This document shows, piece after piece, positions 43,782 to 53,321 of a stretch of 64,000 nt of DNA. The notes beneath the pieces were generated by a model. The model ran no database searches, had not been told where the DNA came from, and saw nothing but the letters and a program-made list of their open reading frames with translations. The DNA lies in the NCBI GenBank assembly GCA_031555735.1, contig JAVBUE010000058.1:1-64000 (forward strand), written 5' to 3'. This DNA comes from JAJDIA01 sp031555735. GTDB taxonomy: Bacteria > Bacteroidota > Bacteroidia > Bacteroidales > Tannerellaceae. Position 1 is the first letter of the stretch; every line of letters starts with the position of its first letter. Position numbers and translations under genes: made by a program.

Positions 43782-44151
43782 CCGTCAGTCTGTTTAATGA
43801 AGTAAAAATAATGTTCCGTTTTTGTTCCACCAAGCAATATCGGTTTTTTTTGGCTGTCCGGACGATCCAACACAACTCCGGGAGGAAGATATCCACATCT
43901 TCCCCCCGGATTACTTCATGGCAAAAAGTGCTTTCGTCCACTATCACGCATGAACGGGAGGTGTTTTTTGGTTGGAACGTCAACCTCCCGGTGATTAACC
44001 TTCACAGGTATTCGTATTTGGATTCAGGTTAGCTAAACGAATTAAACAGTTGTTTTATGCTGTCTGACTCGTATGTAAAAGTAACATCTTACCAAATACG
44101 ACTTGTAACAATTGATCAATTGTAACCACATTTTTATCAATCGGGAGGTTT
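43782..44151. other. Intergenic region with two hairpins and a 16-bp palindrome
   Basis: This 370-nt gap separates folB from the regulator gene. It holds a 14-bp stem with one mismatch (arms 43877-43890 and 43897-43910, loop ATCCAC), an 8-bp stem CGGGAGGT/ACCTCCCG (43955-43962 and 43983-43990, loop 20), and a perfect palindrome ACAATTGATCAATTGT at 44108-44123 flanked by TTGTAAC on both sides. No open reading frame or known RNA family is recognisable. No T-run follows either hairpin, so they are not clear terminators. Confidence 0.6.
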
Positions 44152-45894
44152 TCAGGCCTCACCATCCCGGTTTTTCTTAAAATCGGAAGGCGAAAGGCCG
44201 GTCGAACGTTTAAACACTTCATACAAGGTCTTGCGGGTGGCGAAACCCGTATCGGCGGCAATCTGGTCGATGGAGTATTTGTCACAGGCCGGATCGGACA
44301 ATTTGCGGACCGCTTCCTTCACCCGGTACTCATTAACGAACTGGTTGAAGTGCTTGCCGGTAGTCCGGTTGATCGTATCCGACAAATAACTTCGGTTGGT
44401 ATCCAGCAGATCGGCCAGCATACTCAGGGAGAGGTCTGATTCGGTAAACAGCCGGTGGCGATCAAACTGTTCATACACCTGCTCCATCAGCTTGGCCTGG
44501 CTGCTGTTCACCTCATCCACCGGAGCGGATTCCTCCGCATGGTTCAGGTCGTACGCTTTCGCCCATTCCTTGCTTTTGCGTGCCAGTTCGCGGTAAGCCG
44601 CCCGTTTACGGGTATAAAGCAACAGGCAGATCCCGCCGCCGATCAGCAATACGATGGCGCTGAAAAAGAGCCATGCCATCCCTTTCCGGTAGTAGTCGTT
44701 GTGCAATTGCTCGGTCATCAACGCTTCTTCCTGAAGTTGATGCTCCAACGCCCATTGATGCTGCTGGGTGCGCAGTAACTGGAGAGCATTGTTCTTTTTG
44801 TAGTAATCCCGTTCGGCCATAATCACCGAATCCTGGTAGAGAGCCGATTGCCGTACCTGACCACGTAAGAGGAAATAACGGCTCATGCCGGCATACCAAT
44901 CGCGCATCCAGTCGAGCGACCAGGCCCGATCGCGGTAGCGGTCCGCCAGTTGCAGCAACCTGTATGCTTCCGGCAGTTGGTCCTGCTGCATGTGGATCAT
45001 CGCCAGGATAACGGCCGAAGCGGCCGCGAACCCATAATCGTCGTACTGGGGCATGTTTTCTACAGCCTGCATCAGGAGAGGGATCGCCTGTGTATAATCG
45101 CCCCGTTTGTACAAACATTCCCCCAGGTTCGACCGCGCGATCACCTTCCATACATGGTTGTCCGGGATGATCTTTTCGTCGATGATCATCTGGTAGTAGT
45201 ATGCCGAAGAATCCGGCATTCCCAACTGAAAAAAACAGCCGCCGATAGAGTTGAACGTGGTCATCTGGTCGTTAACCAACCGGTCGACCGTCATATCCAC
45301 CTGTACCTCCATCGCCCTGCGAAAGTAGGCCATCGCCGTTTCGTATTCCTGAAAACGCCGGTACAGGGTACCGATAAAATAGAGGCAGTATTTTTTATCG
45401 GGAAAAGCCTTATCGGGGATGTGCTCCAGGATCTCAGACATCCGGTAACAGCAGTCGAACGAAGCATCATAGTTCGCCAACTGCCAGTAGTAAGCCTCCG
45501 CCATCGATTTCAGGCATAACGCCTGTACCTCCGGGAAGGCTATTTTCTCCGCGGCATCATACAGTTCCTGGTAGTACATGATCAGGGAGTCGATCATGGC
45601 AGGTTCATCCGTCATATAATGATAGCGATATACATGCACGCGAAACAGCTGCCCCATCACTTCCAAGCGGCGGTCTCCCTGTTTGCGGGCGAAGGCTTTC
45701 ACCTCCTCCCATGCGGCAAAATGAGCTTCCACCTGCGGATATTTCTTCTCAAATACGGATAGACAACTATCGAGCGACGGACGGCATTCCGCATACGATT
45801 TGTGCAACAGTTGCTCGTATTGGGCTGTTGCGACGGCGACATTCATCCATTGTAAACAACAACATGTCAGTAGTAAAGCATTCCGGTTTTTCAT
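44152..45894 (-). CDS. TPR sensor fused to an AraC-type DNA-binding domain
   Basis: A 580-residue protein of the Bacteroidota hybrid type. Signal-like N terminus (residues 1-24), tetratricopeptide-like helices (about 60-390, e.g. LGECLYKRGDYTQAIPLLMQ), one membrane helix (about 415-437, AWLFFSAIVLLIGGGICLLLY) and a C-terminal AraC/XylS domain (about 475-575) with LADLLDTNRSYLSDTINRTT and IAADTGFATRKTLYEVFKRS. This predicts a periplasmic sensor with a cytoplasmic DNA-binding domain. It is 47 nt from malQ on the same strand, so control of maltodextrin genes is a plausible but untested role. Confidence 0.88.
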   Translation of the reverse strand: MKNRNALLLTCCCLQWMNVAVATAQYEQLLHKSYAECRPSLDSCLSVFEKKYPQVEAHFAAWEEVKAFARKQGDRRLEVMGQLFRVHVYRYHYMTDEPAMIDSLIMYYQELYDAAEKIAFPEVQALCLKSMAEAYYWQLANYDASFDCCYRMSEILEHIPDKAFPDKKYCLYFIGTLYRRFQEYETAMAYFRRAMEVQVDMTVDRLVNDQMTTFNSIGGCFFQLGMPDSSAYYYQMIIDEKIIPDNHVWKVIARSNLGECLYKRGDYTQAIPLLMQAVENMPQYDDYGFAAASAVILAMIHMQQDQLPEAYRLLQLADRYRDRAWSLDWMRDWYAGMSRYFLLRGQVRQSALYQDSVIMAERDYYKKNNALQLLRTQQHQWALEHQLQEEALMTEQLHNDYYRKGMAWLFFSAIVLLIGGGICLLLYTRKRAAYRELARKSKEWAKAYDLNHAEESAPVDEVNSSQAKLMEQVYEQFDRHRLFTESDLSLSMLADLLDTNRSYLSDTINRTTGKHFNQFVNEYRVKEAVRKLSDPACDKYSIDQIAADTGFATRKTLYEVFKRSTGLSPSDFKKNRDGEA

Positions 45895-45941
45895 ATGTAT
45901 TCAATTGTTGGTAAATGTGTGTCAGGAAAAACAGGCTTCGT

Positions 45942-48629
45942 TTATTTCCTGTCAGCAACAGCAATCATGGATCGGATAGACGCGTTCAGTCCGTCGGCAT
46001 CCAGCAATTCTTCCAGCGTCAGGTGCATACGGTAACACCAGTAGTTGAACGGATTGGCGGGCACATTGATACGTTCCGCCTCACAGTCGGCGCGCCTCAG
46101 GGCATCGTTCGTCGCCAACCAGTCCTGCAATGGCAGGATGGTGAGCATGGACGGTGCATCAAGATGGTTTTTTACGATTTGCGCAGCCACATCAGCCGTA
46201 CACTCAACCGGCGCCATACCTTCCCGGTGCAGGACCTGGTGATAATACTGCTGTGTTTTCTCCGGATCTTCTTTCCACCAGCTTCTGAGTGGCGACATAT
46301 CATGGGTAGAGGTGGTGCAAACGGACAGATAGGGAAGATTGGGCAGGTCGGTGAATGCGCGATGCGAAACCTTCGGCATCCGTTCGATCTCCAGAGTCAG
46401 TATCTGCAGTTTATGCATCACTTCGGGAACCGATTGCGGGATCATCCCCAGGTCTTCCCCGCAGATCAGCATCCCGGTGGAAGCTACCAGCGGTGTCAGG
46501 CGCTCATACGCTCGCGCTTTCCAGAAATCGTTATGGCGATGATAGAAAAAGTCCCAGTACAAATGATCGAAGGCATACCTGTCCGTCACGTCCAGTTCTT
46601 TATAGATATACGACTGGCTGGCTGATATGCGGGGGTGGTACGAATCCGCCTTGTACGGATCGAGCAGGAACAGCACCTCATTGGCTATCGTATATAATCC
46701 TTCCCGGATGCGGAGGGAAGAGGGATCGCCTTTTCCGGCAAACAACCGTTCGATCTTCTGTTGTGAATCGCAGCAGGGTTTCAGCGTCAGATAACCGTCC
46801 GGAGCCTGTGCCAGCCAGGTTTGTTCCACCTCGTCCGACAGGTCGCCAAACAATTCGGGCAGGTATTTCCGGTGCAGGTGCGGCGTGGTATATGCTGCCC
46901 GATGGAAGGGAACGCCATACTGCTCGATCTCTTCCGGTGACAGCGGCAGCGCCGGGTTGAAATGGCCGCATAACCCCTGCACATACCCGGCAGGGATCTC
47001 CCAGATACGGAAAAAGCCCAGGATATGATCGATCCGGAAACAGTCGAAGTAATCTTCCAGTTTCCGGAAACGGCTTTTCCACCACCGGAAATGATCGGTC
47101 TCCATCACCTCCCAGTTGTAGGTAGGGAACATCCAGTTCTGACCGATCAGGGAGAAATCATCGGGCGGAGCACCCGCCTGGCCGTTCATATTAAAGTAGT
47201 GCGGTTCGATCCAGGCATCCACACTGGTACGGTTAACGCCGATCGGCAGATCGCCTTTCAGCACCACACCCTGTTGGCGGGCATAATCGGACACGGCCTT
47301 GAACTGTGTGTGCAGCACGTATTGCAGGAAAAAGGTGAAAGCGATCTCCGGCCATGCCTCCGTCCCTTGCGCCGTCAGACGGGTGATCTGTCCGGCATCA
47401 TAGGAGGCATACCCTTCCCATTGTGAAAAGTCGGAGGTATGGAAACGGTCCCGCAGGTAACAGTAGGCGGCATAGGGAACCAGCCAGTGTTCGTTCTGCC
47501 GGAAGAAAGCGTCGTAGGCCGGCGTTTCCAGCCATGCCTTCCCTTCCTGTTCGAAGAAGGCGCGGCAATAAGCCAGCTTATGTATGTTCACCGCCTCATA
47601 ATCCACTGTATCTTTTGCGTTCAGCTCCCGGCGGATGCCTTCATACCAAGCGGCGCGTCCGGGATCGGCCAACCCGCCCATCATCGGCAGGCTGATATAC
47701 ATCGGATGAAGGGCATAGATCGAAATCGCGCTGTACGGATAGGAATCCGACCAGGTATGCGACATGGTGGTATCATTCACCGGCAGCACCTGGATGATCC
47801 GCTGGTGCGTGAGCCTCACCCAGTCCACCAGCAGGTGCAGGTCGCCCAGGTCACCCACGCCGAAACTGTTTTCCGAGCGCAGGGAGAAGACCGGGATCAC
47901 GGAACCGGCACACCGCCAGGGAGGGAGGTCGTCACGGAAAGCAAGACCGGATACGACCACCGTTTCACCCGCCTGCTGAGGAGGGAGGGAGAGGACACGG
48001 TTCTCGTTCTTCTCCCAATAGTGCGGTTGGGGCGTATCCTTCTCCCGGACCAGGAATTTATATTCCAACGGCCAGGAGATCTCATCCGCATCCAGTTCGA
48101 TCTGCCATTCAGGACAGGCATTGCAATGGAGCGCCAACGCCTGTGCCGGTTGCCAGTGTCCGAGGCAGGCCTGATTTCCCGTAATGGCAACCTGCTGATG
48201 CTTCTCCACCCGTGGGGCATATATTTTGACGATCAGTCGTTTGCCGCTTCGCACCACCGGCTCCTGCTCCGAACCGGAATGGGCGAACAGGCTCTTGGTG
48301 AAGGCCGTCGTGTAAAAAGCCGGGGTAGCCGGTCGCGTCTGCCAATAGTCGTAAAGCGCATAAGCGGATGAACGGCAGTCGAACTCCACCCGGTGAGGTT
48401 TCTCCCATTCTTCGAAAAACTGCCTGTCGTTCACACGCAGAAAATACGTATATTCGATAAAAGGCACCTCATCCCGCAGTTCCAGCCGGAGCATCCAGTT
48501 GCCATCCCCGGTATATTCCATCTCCTGAGCCAAGGTTGGTTCCCACGATCCCAACTGCGGGACAGACCCCACGATGCAAACCTTTTGTCCCCAGACCGTA
48601 TGAAAGTTGATATGAAATGTAATCTTCAT
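45942..48629 (-). CDS. malQ: 4-alpha-glucanotransferase with two CBM20-like modules
   Basis: An 895-residue GH77 amylomaltase. The first about 245 residues hold two starch-binding modules (ITFHINFHTVWGQKVCIVGS and the later VKIYAPRVEKHQQVAITGNQ). The catalytic domain follows with the nucleophile region FRIDHILGFFRIWEIP, acid/base in MLICGEDLGMIP and the transition-state pair in TSTHDMSPLR. The enzyme disproportionates maltodextrins in the cytosol. Either of two adjacent ATGs (48632 or 48629) may be used. The TPR-AraC regulator follows, but in the direction of transcription. Confidence 0.95.
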   Translation of the reverse strand: MKITFHINFHTVWGQKVCIVGSVPQLGSWEPTLAQEMEYTGDGNWMLRLELRDEVPFIEYTYFLRVNDRQFFEEWEKPHRVEFDCRSSAYALYDYWQTRPATPAFYTTAFTKSLFAHSGSEQEPVVRSGKRLIVKIYAPRVEKHQQVAITGNQACLGHWQPAQALALHCNACPEWQIELDADEISWPLEYKFLVREKDTPQPHYWEKNENRVLSLPPQQAGETVVVSGLAFRDDLPPWRCAGSVIPVFSLRSENSFGVGDLGDLHLLVDWVRLTHQRIIQVLPVNDTTMSHTWSDSYPYSAISIYALHPMYISLPMMGGLADPGRAAWYEGIRRELNAKDTVDYEAVNIHKLAYCRAFFEQEGKAWLETPAYDAFFRQNEHWLVPYAAYCYLRDRFHTSDFSQWEGYASYDAGQITRLTAQGTEAWPEIAFTFFLQYVLHTQFKAVSDYARQQGVVLKGDLPIGVNRTSVDAWIEPHYFNMNGQAGAPPDDFSLIGQNWMFPTYNWEVMETDHFRWWKSRFRKLEDYFDCFRIDHILGFFRIWEIPAGYVQGLCGHFNPALPLSPEEIEQYGVPFHRAAYTTPHLHRKYLPELFGDLSDEVEQTWLAQAPDGYLTLKPCCDSQQKIERLFAGKGDPSSLRIREGLYTIANEVLFLLDPYKADSYHPRISASQSYIYKELDVTDRYAFDHLYWDFFYHRHNDFWKARAYERLTPLVASTGMLICGEDLGMIPQSVPEVMHKLQILTLEIERMPKVSHRAFTDLPNLPYLSVCTTSTHDMSPLRSWWKEDPEKTQQYYHQVLHREGMAPVECTADVAAQIVKNHLDAPSMLTILPLQDWLATNDALRRADCEAERINVPANPFNYWCYRMHLTLEELLDADGLNASIRSMIAVADRK

Positions 48630-48687
48630 CATAATCGTGTTAGTTCAATAGCGAAAATACAAACTATTCTTTATAGGGAAAAGAAAA

Positions 48688-48728
48688 AGACGGATAAAGA
48701 TTGCATGTGCATGCACCTTTATCCGTCT
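48688..48728 (-). terminator. Rho-independent terminator after nrdJ
   Basis: On the minus strand AGACGGATAAAG (48717-48728) pairs with CTTTATCCGTCT (48688-48699), a perfect 12-bp stem with a 17-nt loop, followed by TTTTTCTTTT. It ends the nrdJ transcript upstream of malQ. Confidence 0.92.
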
Positions 48729-48749
48729 GATGGATCTCATCCCGCAGGA

Positions 48750-51290
48750 TCAGCCGCACTTGGAAGCCCCGCAGTTGAGGCAGGTGAGGCAGCCCTCCTG
48801 GAACACGACGGTCTCCTTGTCGCAGACCGGACATCGCTGCCCTTTTGCCTCCATTCCTTCCGGCATGTATTTTTTCAGTGCACGTTCCACCCCGTTCTTC
48901 CAGGTGTTGATGGTCTCGTTGTCGAGTTCCATGCCCTGTACCAGCTTGATCACCTGGTCGATGGGCATACCGTAGCGCAACACCCCGGAGATCAGCTTGG
49001 CATAGTTCCAGAATTCCGGATCGAACTTACCGTCGAGGCCTTCGATCGTCATCTTATACCCACGTTTGTTACGGAACTGGAAGTCGTAATGCTTCACGCC
49101 GTTCTCATCATAGCTCTTGAGGATCGTTCCTTTGTGAACATTCTTCGGCAACATGATCCCTTCGTCGTCGTCGGCCAACCCGGTGAAGATCTCATACGGC
49201 CGTCCGTTCAACAGGCCGATGAAAGCGATCCACTTCTCGCGGTTGTTCTGGAAGCGTACCACATCGGCTTCAAGCTCCCGGGGACGGGTATAGACAATCA
49301 CCGGCGGTTCCATGCAGTTGCAATCGTCTTTTTTCTTTTTATCGTCGGCAGCCAGCAGCACACCCGAACGTGATCCATCCCGATACACCGTACACCCTTT
49401 GCATCCGCATTTCCATGCTTCGATATAGAGGGAGTTCACCAGTTCTTCGGTAGCGTCGGCCGGCAGGTTGATCGTTACGCTGATCGAATGATCCACCCAT
49501 TGCTGCACCCGTCCCTGCATGCGAACCTTCTGCATCCAATCCACATCATTGGAAGTCGCCTTATAGTAAGGCGATTCGGCGATCAGTTGTTCGATCTCTT
49601 CCTGTGAGTACTTTTTGGTGACCGAATGTCCCGTCGCCTGCATCCAGGTGACGAACTTATGGTGGAACACCGTAAATTCTTCCCAGGCATCCCCTGTCTC
49701 GTCCACGAAATCAACGCGCACGGAAGTGTCGTTCGGGTTCACTTTGCGGCGGCGTTTATACACCGGCAGGAACACCGGTTCGATGCCTGAAGTAGTCTGC
49801 GTCATCAGGCTGGTGGTGCCCGTCGGGGCGATGGTCAGGCAGGCGATGTTACGACGCCCGTATTTCACCATATCGTCATACAACTGCGGATCGGCTTCCC
49901 GGAGGCGGTTGATGAAGGGGTTCTGCTCTTCCCGCTTCGCATCGTATATCTCAAAGGCGCCCCGTTCTTTAGCCATATCCACCGACGAACGGTAGGCGGC
50001 TATCGCCAATGTTTTTTGGATATTCTCCGCACATTCGATCGCTTCTTCCGATCCGTAACGCAAGCCCAGGGCGGCGATCATATCGCCTTCGGCAGTGATA
50101 CCCACCCCCGTACGGCGTCCCATCAACGTTTTCCGCTGGATCTTCTCCCACAGGTGGCGTTCCGCATCTTTCACCTCATGCGATTCGGGATCCGAATCGA
50201 TCTTTTCCAGGATGTGGGCGATCTTTTCCGTTTCCAGATCGATGATATCGTCCATGATGCGTTGCGCCAGCGCCACATGTTTCCGGAAAAGGTCGTAATC
50301 AAAAGAAGCCTCTTTGGTAAACGGTTTCACTACGTAGGAGTAGAGGTTGATCGCCAACAACCGGCAACTGTCATACGGGCAGAGCGGTATCTCGCCGCAC
50401 GGATTGGTGGATACGGTACGGAATCCGAGGTCGGCATACGAGTCGGGAACCGATTCCTTCAGGATCGTATCCCAGAACAGCACGCCGGGTTCGGCCGATT
50501 TCCAGGCATTGTGGATAATCTTATCCCACAATTCGGCGGCATCTATTTCTTTTACCGTCATCGGGTCGGCGGCATTGACCGGGTATTGCTGGCGGTAGGG
50601 AGTACCGTTTATCACGGCGTTCATAAAATCGTCGTCAATCTTTACCGACACATTCGCGCCGGTCACCTTGCCTTCCGTCATCTTCGCGTCGATAAACGAT
50701 TCCGAATCGGGATGCTTGATGGATACGCTCAGCATCAGGGCGCCGCGCCGCCCATCCTGCGCCACCTCACGGGTGGAATTGGAATAACGTTCCATAAAAG
50801 GCACCAGGCCGGTAGAAGTGAGCGCCGAGTTTTTCACGGGTGATCCTTTCGGGCGGATATGCGACAGGTCATGCCCTACCCCGCCCCGGCGTTTCATCAG
50901 CTGTACCTGTTCTTCATCAATCCGGATGATGGCGCCGTAGGAGTCGGCTTCGCCATCCAGGCCGATCACAAAACAGTTGGACAGGGAGGCGATTTGGAAT
51001 TCATTCCCGATCCCCGTCATCGGGCTGCCTTGCGGTACGATATACCGGAAATGGTCAAACAGATCAAACAGTTCCTTTTCGGACAAAGGGTTCGGATACT
51101 TCGCCTCCATACGGGCAATCTCGGAAGCCAACCGATGGTGCATATCAGCCGGCGATCCTTCGTAAATATTACCGAAAGCATCTTTCAGGGCGTACTTGTT
51201 CACCCAAACCTTAGCGGCCAATTCGTCACCGGTAAAGTACTGCAGGGAGGCTTTGTACGCTTCGTCAAAAGTAAAAATCTTTTTATTCAC
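48750..51290 (-). CDS. nrdJ: Adenosylcobalamin-dependent ribonucleoside-diphosphate reductase
   Basis: An 846-residue class II ribonucleotide reductase that makes deoxyribonucleotides using adenosylcobalamin and no oxygen. The radical-site loop and active Cys appear in STNPCGEIPL, the finger-loop region in LTIAPTGTTSLMTQT, and N-terminal ASLSNC holds the first redox Cys. The C terminus has two CxxC pairs (CPVCDK, CLNCGASKC) that can reduce the active site or bind zinc. A terminator follows. The cobUTSC genes in the same window supply steps of its cofactor. Confidence 0.93.
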   Translation of the reverse strand: MNKKIFTFDEAYKASLQYFTGDELAAKVWVNKYALKDAFGNIYEGSPADMHHRLASEIARMEAKYPNPLSEKELFDLFDHFRYIVPQGSPMTGIGNEFQIASLSNCFVIGLDGEADSYGAIIRIDEEQVQLMKRRGGVGHDLSHIRPKGSPVKNSALTSTGLVPFMERYSNSTREVAQDGRRGALMLSVSIKHPDSESFIDAKMTEGKVTGANVSVKIDDDFMNAVINGTPYRQQYPVNAADPMTVKEIDAAELWDKIIHNAWKSAEPGVLFWDTILKESVPDSYADLGFRTVSTNPCGEIPLCPYDSCRLLAINLYSYVVKPFTKEASFDYDLFRKHVALAQRIMDDIIDLETEKIAHILEKIDSDPESHEVKDAERHLWEKIQRKTLMGRRTGVGITAEGDMIAALGLRYGSEEAIECAENIQKTLAIAAYRSSVDMAKERGAFEIYDAKREEQNPFINRLREADPQLYDDMVKYGRRNIACLTIAPTGTTSLMTQTTSGIEPVFLPVYKRRRKVNPNDTSVRVDFVDETGDAWEEFTVFHHKFVTWMQATGHSVTKKYSQEEIEQLIAESPYYKATSNDVDWMQKVRMQGRVQQWVDHSISVTINLPADATEELVNSLYIEAWKCGCKGCTVYRDGSRSGVLLAADDKKKKDDCNCMEPPVIVYTRPRELEADVVRFQNNREKWIAFIGLLNGRPYEIFTGLADDDEGIMLPKNVHKGTILKSYDENGVKHYDFQFRNKRGYKMTIEGLDGKFDPEFWNYAKLISGVLRYGMPIDQVIKLVQGMELDNETINTWKNGVERALKKYMPEGMEAKGQRCPVCDKETVVFQEGCLTCLNCGASKCG

Positions 51291-51501
51291 GGTATAAAAT
51301 TAATTTGAGTATGTTCACTTCAGATTGAGACTGCAAGTTTAGGAAGACTTTGCCTCATTGCCAAATAATAACAAAGAAAAAAGCAGTTCTGTTGAAAAGT
51401 TTTCCAAATAATTTCACAATACACTAACAGACAGCTATTTAAATTTTCATTCAACTTGAAATGTTTTCCATTTAGAAAACCACTCTTCTTATCCGCTGTA
51501 T

Positions 51502-51538
51502 AAAAAAAGAAAGGATACACTCATACGAGCATATCCTT
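51502..51538 (-). terminator. Rho-independent terminator after dnaA
   Basis: On the minus strand AAGGATA (51532-51538) pairs with TATCCTT (51511-51517) across a 14-nt loop, followed by TTCTTTTTTT. The 290-nt region 51291-51563 otherwise holds only AT-rich sequence with no gene. Confidence 0.8.
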
Positions 51539-51563
51539 AACATATTAACATACCTAACTGAAT

Positions 51564-52961
51564 CTATAATTTCAACATACATTCGATTTCTTCCACGGAA
51601 GAACGTACCGCCTTGCTTGTTTCGATCTGGTCTTTGATCGTCTTACACGCATACAACACGGTCGCATGGTCTTTCTTCCCCACCATTTTGCCAATCAGGG
51701 AAAAGGAACAATCGGTATATTTTTTCGACAGATACATGGTGATCTGCCTGGCCTGCACAATTTCCTGCTTGCGCGAGTTTGTTTGCAGCAACGACATCTC
51801 CAGGTCGAAATACCGGCATACCACGGCCTGGATATCCTGCACGGAATATTGTTTTTTCTCTACGCGTACCACCTGGCTGATCACCCGCTTCGCCAATGCC
51901 ATATCGATTTCTTTGTTTTTGATAACGGCATGTGCGTTCAACGACACCAGGATACCTTCCAGGTCGCGGACATTCTGCGTGACACTCTCGGCGATATAGT
52001 CCACCACTTCATCCGGCACCGGGATCGCGTCGTCGCTGATCTTTTTGCGAAGTATCTTTTTCCGCAGTTCGATGTCGGGACGTTTCAGTTCCGCCGTCAG
52101 CCCCCATTTCAGGCGGGTAATCAGGCGCTCTTCCATCCCTTGCAAGTCGATGGGAGCCTTATCCGACGTCAGCACCAACTGCTTTCCCAACTGGTGGAGG
52201 TGGTTAAATATATGGAAGAAGGTATATTGCGTTTTCTCCAACCCCGTCAGTTCCTGGATATCATCCAACAGGAGCACATCGATGCTCTGGTAGAAATTCA
52301 GGAAATCGTTCGTCGTATTCCGGCGGATCGCATCTGTATATTGTACGCGGAAGAGATGCGACGACACATAGAGTACCCTTTTCTCCGGATAGAGTTCGCG
52401 GATACGCGTCCCGATCGCATGGCAGAGGTGCGTCTTTCCCACGCCCGACGGCCCGTAGATAAACAGCGGGTTATAGGTGGTCTTTCCCGGATTGGCGGCC
52501 ACAGCCTCACCCGCCGAGCGTGTCAGGATATTGCTTGCTCCTTCAAAAAAGTTGTCGAAGTTGTTCTTGGGATTCAATTGCGGATCCAGGTCCTGTACCA
52601 TAGGCTGGGTAAAGGTATCCGGCACTTTGTTCGCATTTTTGGGAGTAACCTTCTGGACGGCTGTCGAGCTTTCATCACCCGGATAATCGATCGTCCGGCC
52701 ATTGGAACGGTCCACCATCACCCGGTAGTTCAGGGTCGCGCCTGTACCGATGACCCGGTGCAGCGTTACCCGTAAGATATTGACATATTTCTCTTCCAGG
52801 TATTCATAAAAAAACTGGCTGGGAACTTGTATGGTCAATTTATTCCCTTCGATGGCCAGGGGGACAATGGGCATAAACCAGGTATTAAAAACTGCCTCAG
52901 AGACATTATCTTTAATAACTGCCAGGCATTGCCCCCACAATATTTGATGGTTAGTTTGCAT
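51564..52961 (-). CDS. dnaA: Chromosomal replication initiator DnaA
   Basis: DnaA binds DnaA boxes and melts the origin. The 465-residue protein has an N-terminal domain I (about residues 1-80), a linker, the AAA+ domain with Walker A FIYGPSGVGKTH and Walker B LLLDDIQELT, and the C-terminal DNA-binding domain with the signature LIGKMVGKKDHATVLYACKTI. The length is normal for the family. The upstream 360-nt gap (52962-53321) has an inverted repeat AAACCACC/GGTGGTTT (53119-53126 and 53148-53155) but no clear DnaA-box cluster. Confidence 0.97.
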   Translation of the reverse strand: MQTNHQILWGQCLAVIKDNVSEAVFNTWFMPIVPLAIEGNKLTIQVPSQFFYEYLEEKYVNILRVTLHRVIGTGATLNYRVMVDRSNGRTIDYPGDESSTAVQKVTPKNANKVPDTFTQPMVQDLDPQLNPKNNFDNFFEGASNILTRSAGEAVAANPGKTTYNPLFIYGPSGVGKTHLCHAIGTRIRELYPEKRVLYVSSHLFRVQYTDAIRRNTTNDFLNFYQSIDVLLLDDIQELTGLEKTQYTFFHIFNHLHQLGKQLVLTSDKAPIDLQGMEERLITRLKWGLTAELKRPDIELRKKILRKKISDDAIPVPDEVVDYIAESVTQNVRDLEGILVSLNAHAVIKNKEIDMALAKRVISQVVRVEKKQYSVQDIQAVVCRYFDLEMSLLQTNSRKQEIVQARQITMYLSKKYTDCSFSLIGKMVGKKDHATVLYACKTIKDQIETSKAVRSSVEEIECMLKL

Positions 52962-53321
52962 AGCTGATTACTCCTTACATAACTTGATCGAGAGGACAAA
53001 GTTTGGAATTAAAATCTTAAAAAAAAAACGTTTTTTCCGCTTAAAAAACTTGCTTTTTAATACCGCATTTAGGCTCAAGCACTTACATGCATCCGTCTGA
53101 TTACCAAACACTTGAAGCAAACCACCAGGTGCAACGGCTTTGTTTACGGTGGTTTTCGGGAGTGTTTATCCCTTATTTTTTTCCAACTATTTACTTATGA
53201 AAAAAGACGTATGGAACTAACCGTTAACGCCTTATAGACGCTTTTTCCACAGCCGACCGCTTGTTCTTCCTAATTAGAATGATTCTAAATTACGCAGAAA
53301 GCAGCCCGAAAATTTCTTTTT
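52962..53321. other. Gene-free region upstream of dnaA
   Basis: AT-rich, with an A-run and T-run near 53017-53050 and the inverted pair AAACCACC/GGTGGTTT (53119-53126, 53148-53155; 21-nt loop). A single TTTTTCCACA (about 53240) resembles a DnaA box with one mismatch. I see no cluster of TTATCCACA boxes, so I do not call oriC here. No open reading frame of interest is present. Confidence 0.5.

Noticed and set aside
43606..43983. Open reading frame on the minus strand extending from folB into the intergenic region
   Set aside because: It overlaps folB in another frame and shows no recognisable family.
52962..53321. Origin of replication upstream of dnaA
   Set aside because: Only one weak DnaA-box-like site was found and no box cluster. 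A strand-bias calculation (GC skew) over the whole chromosome would be needed.
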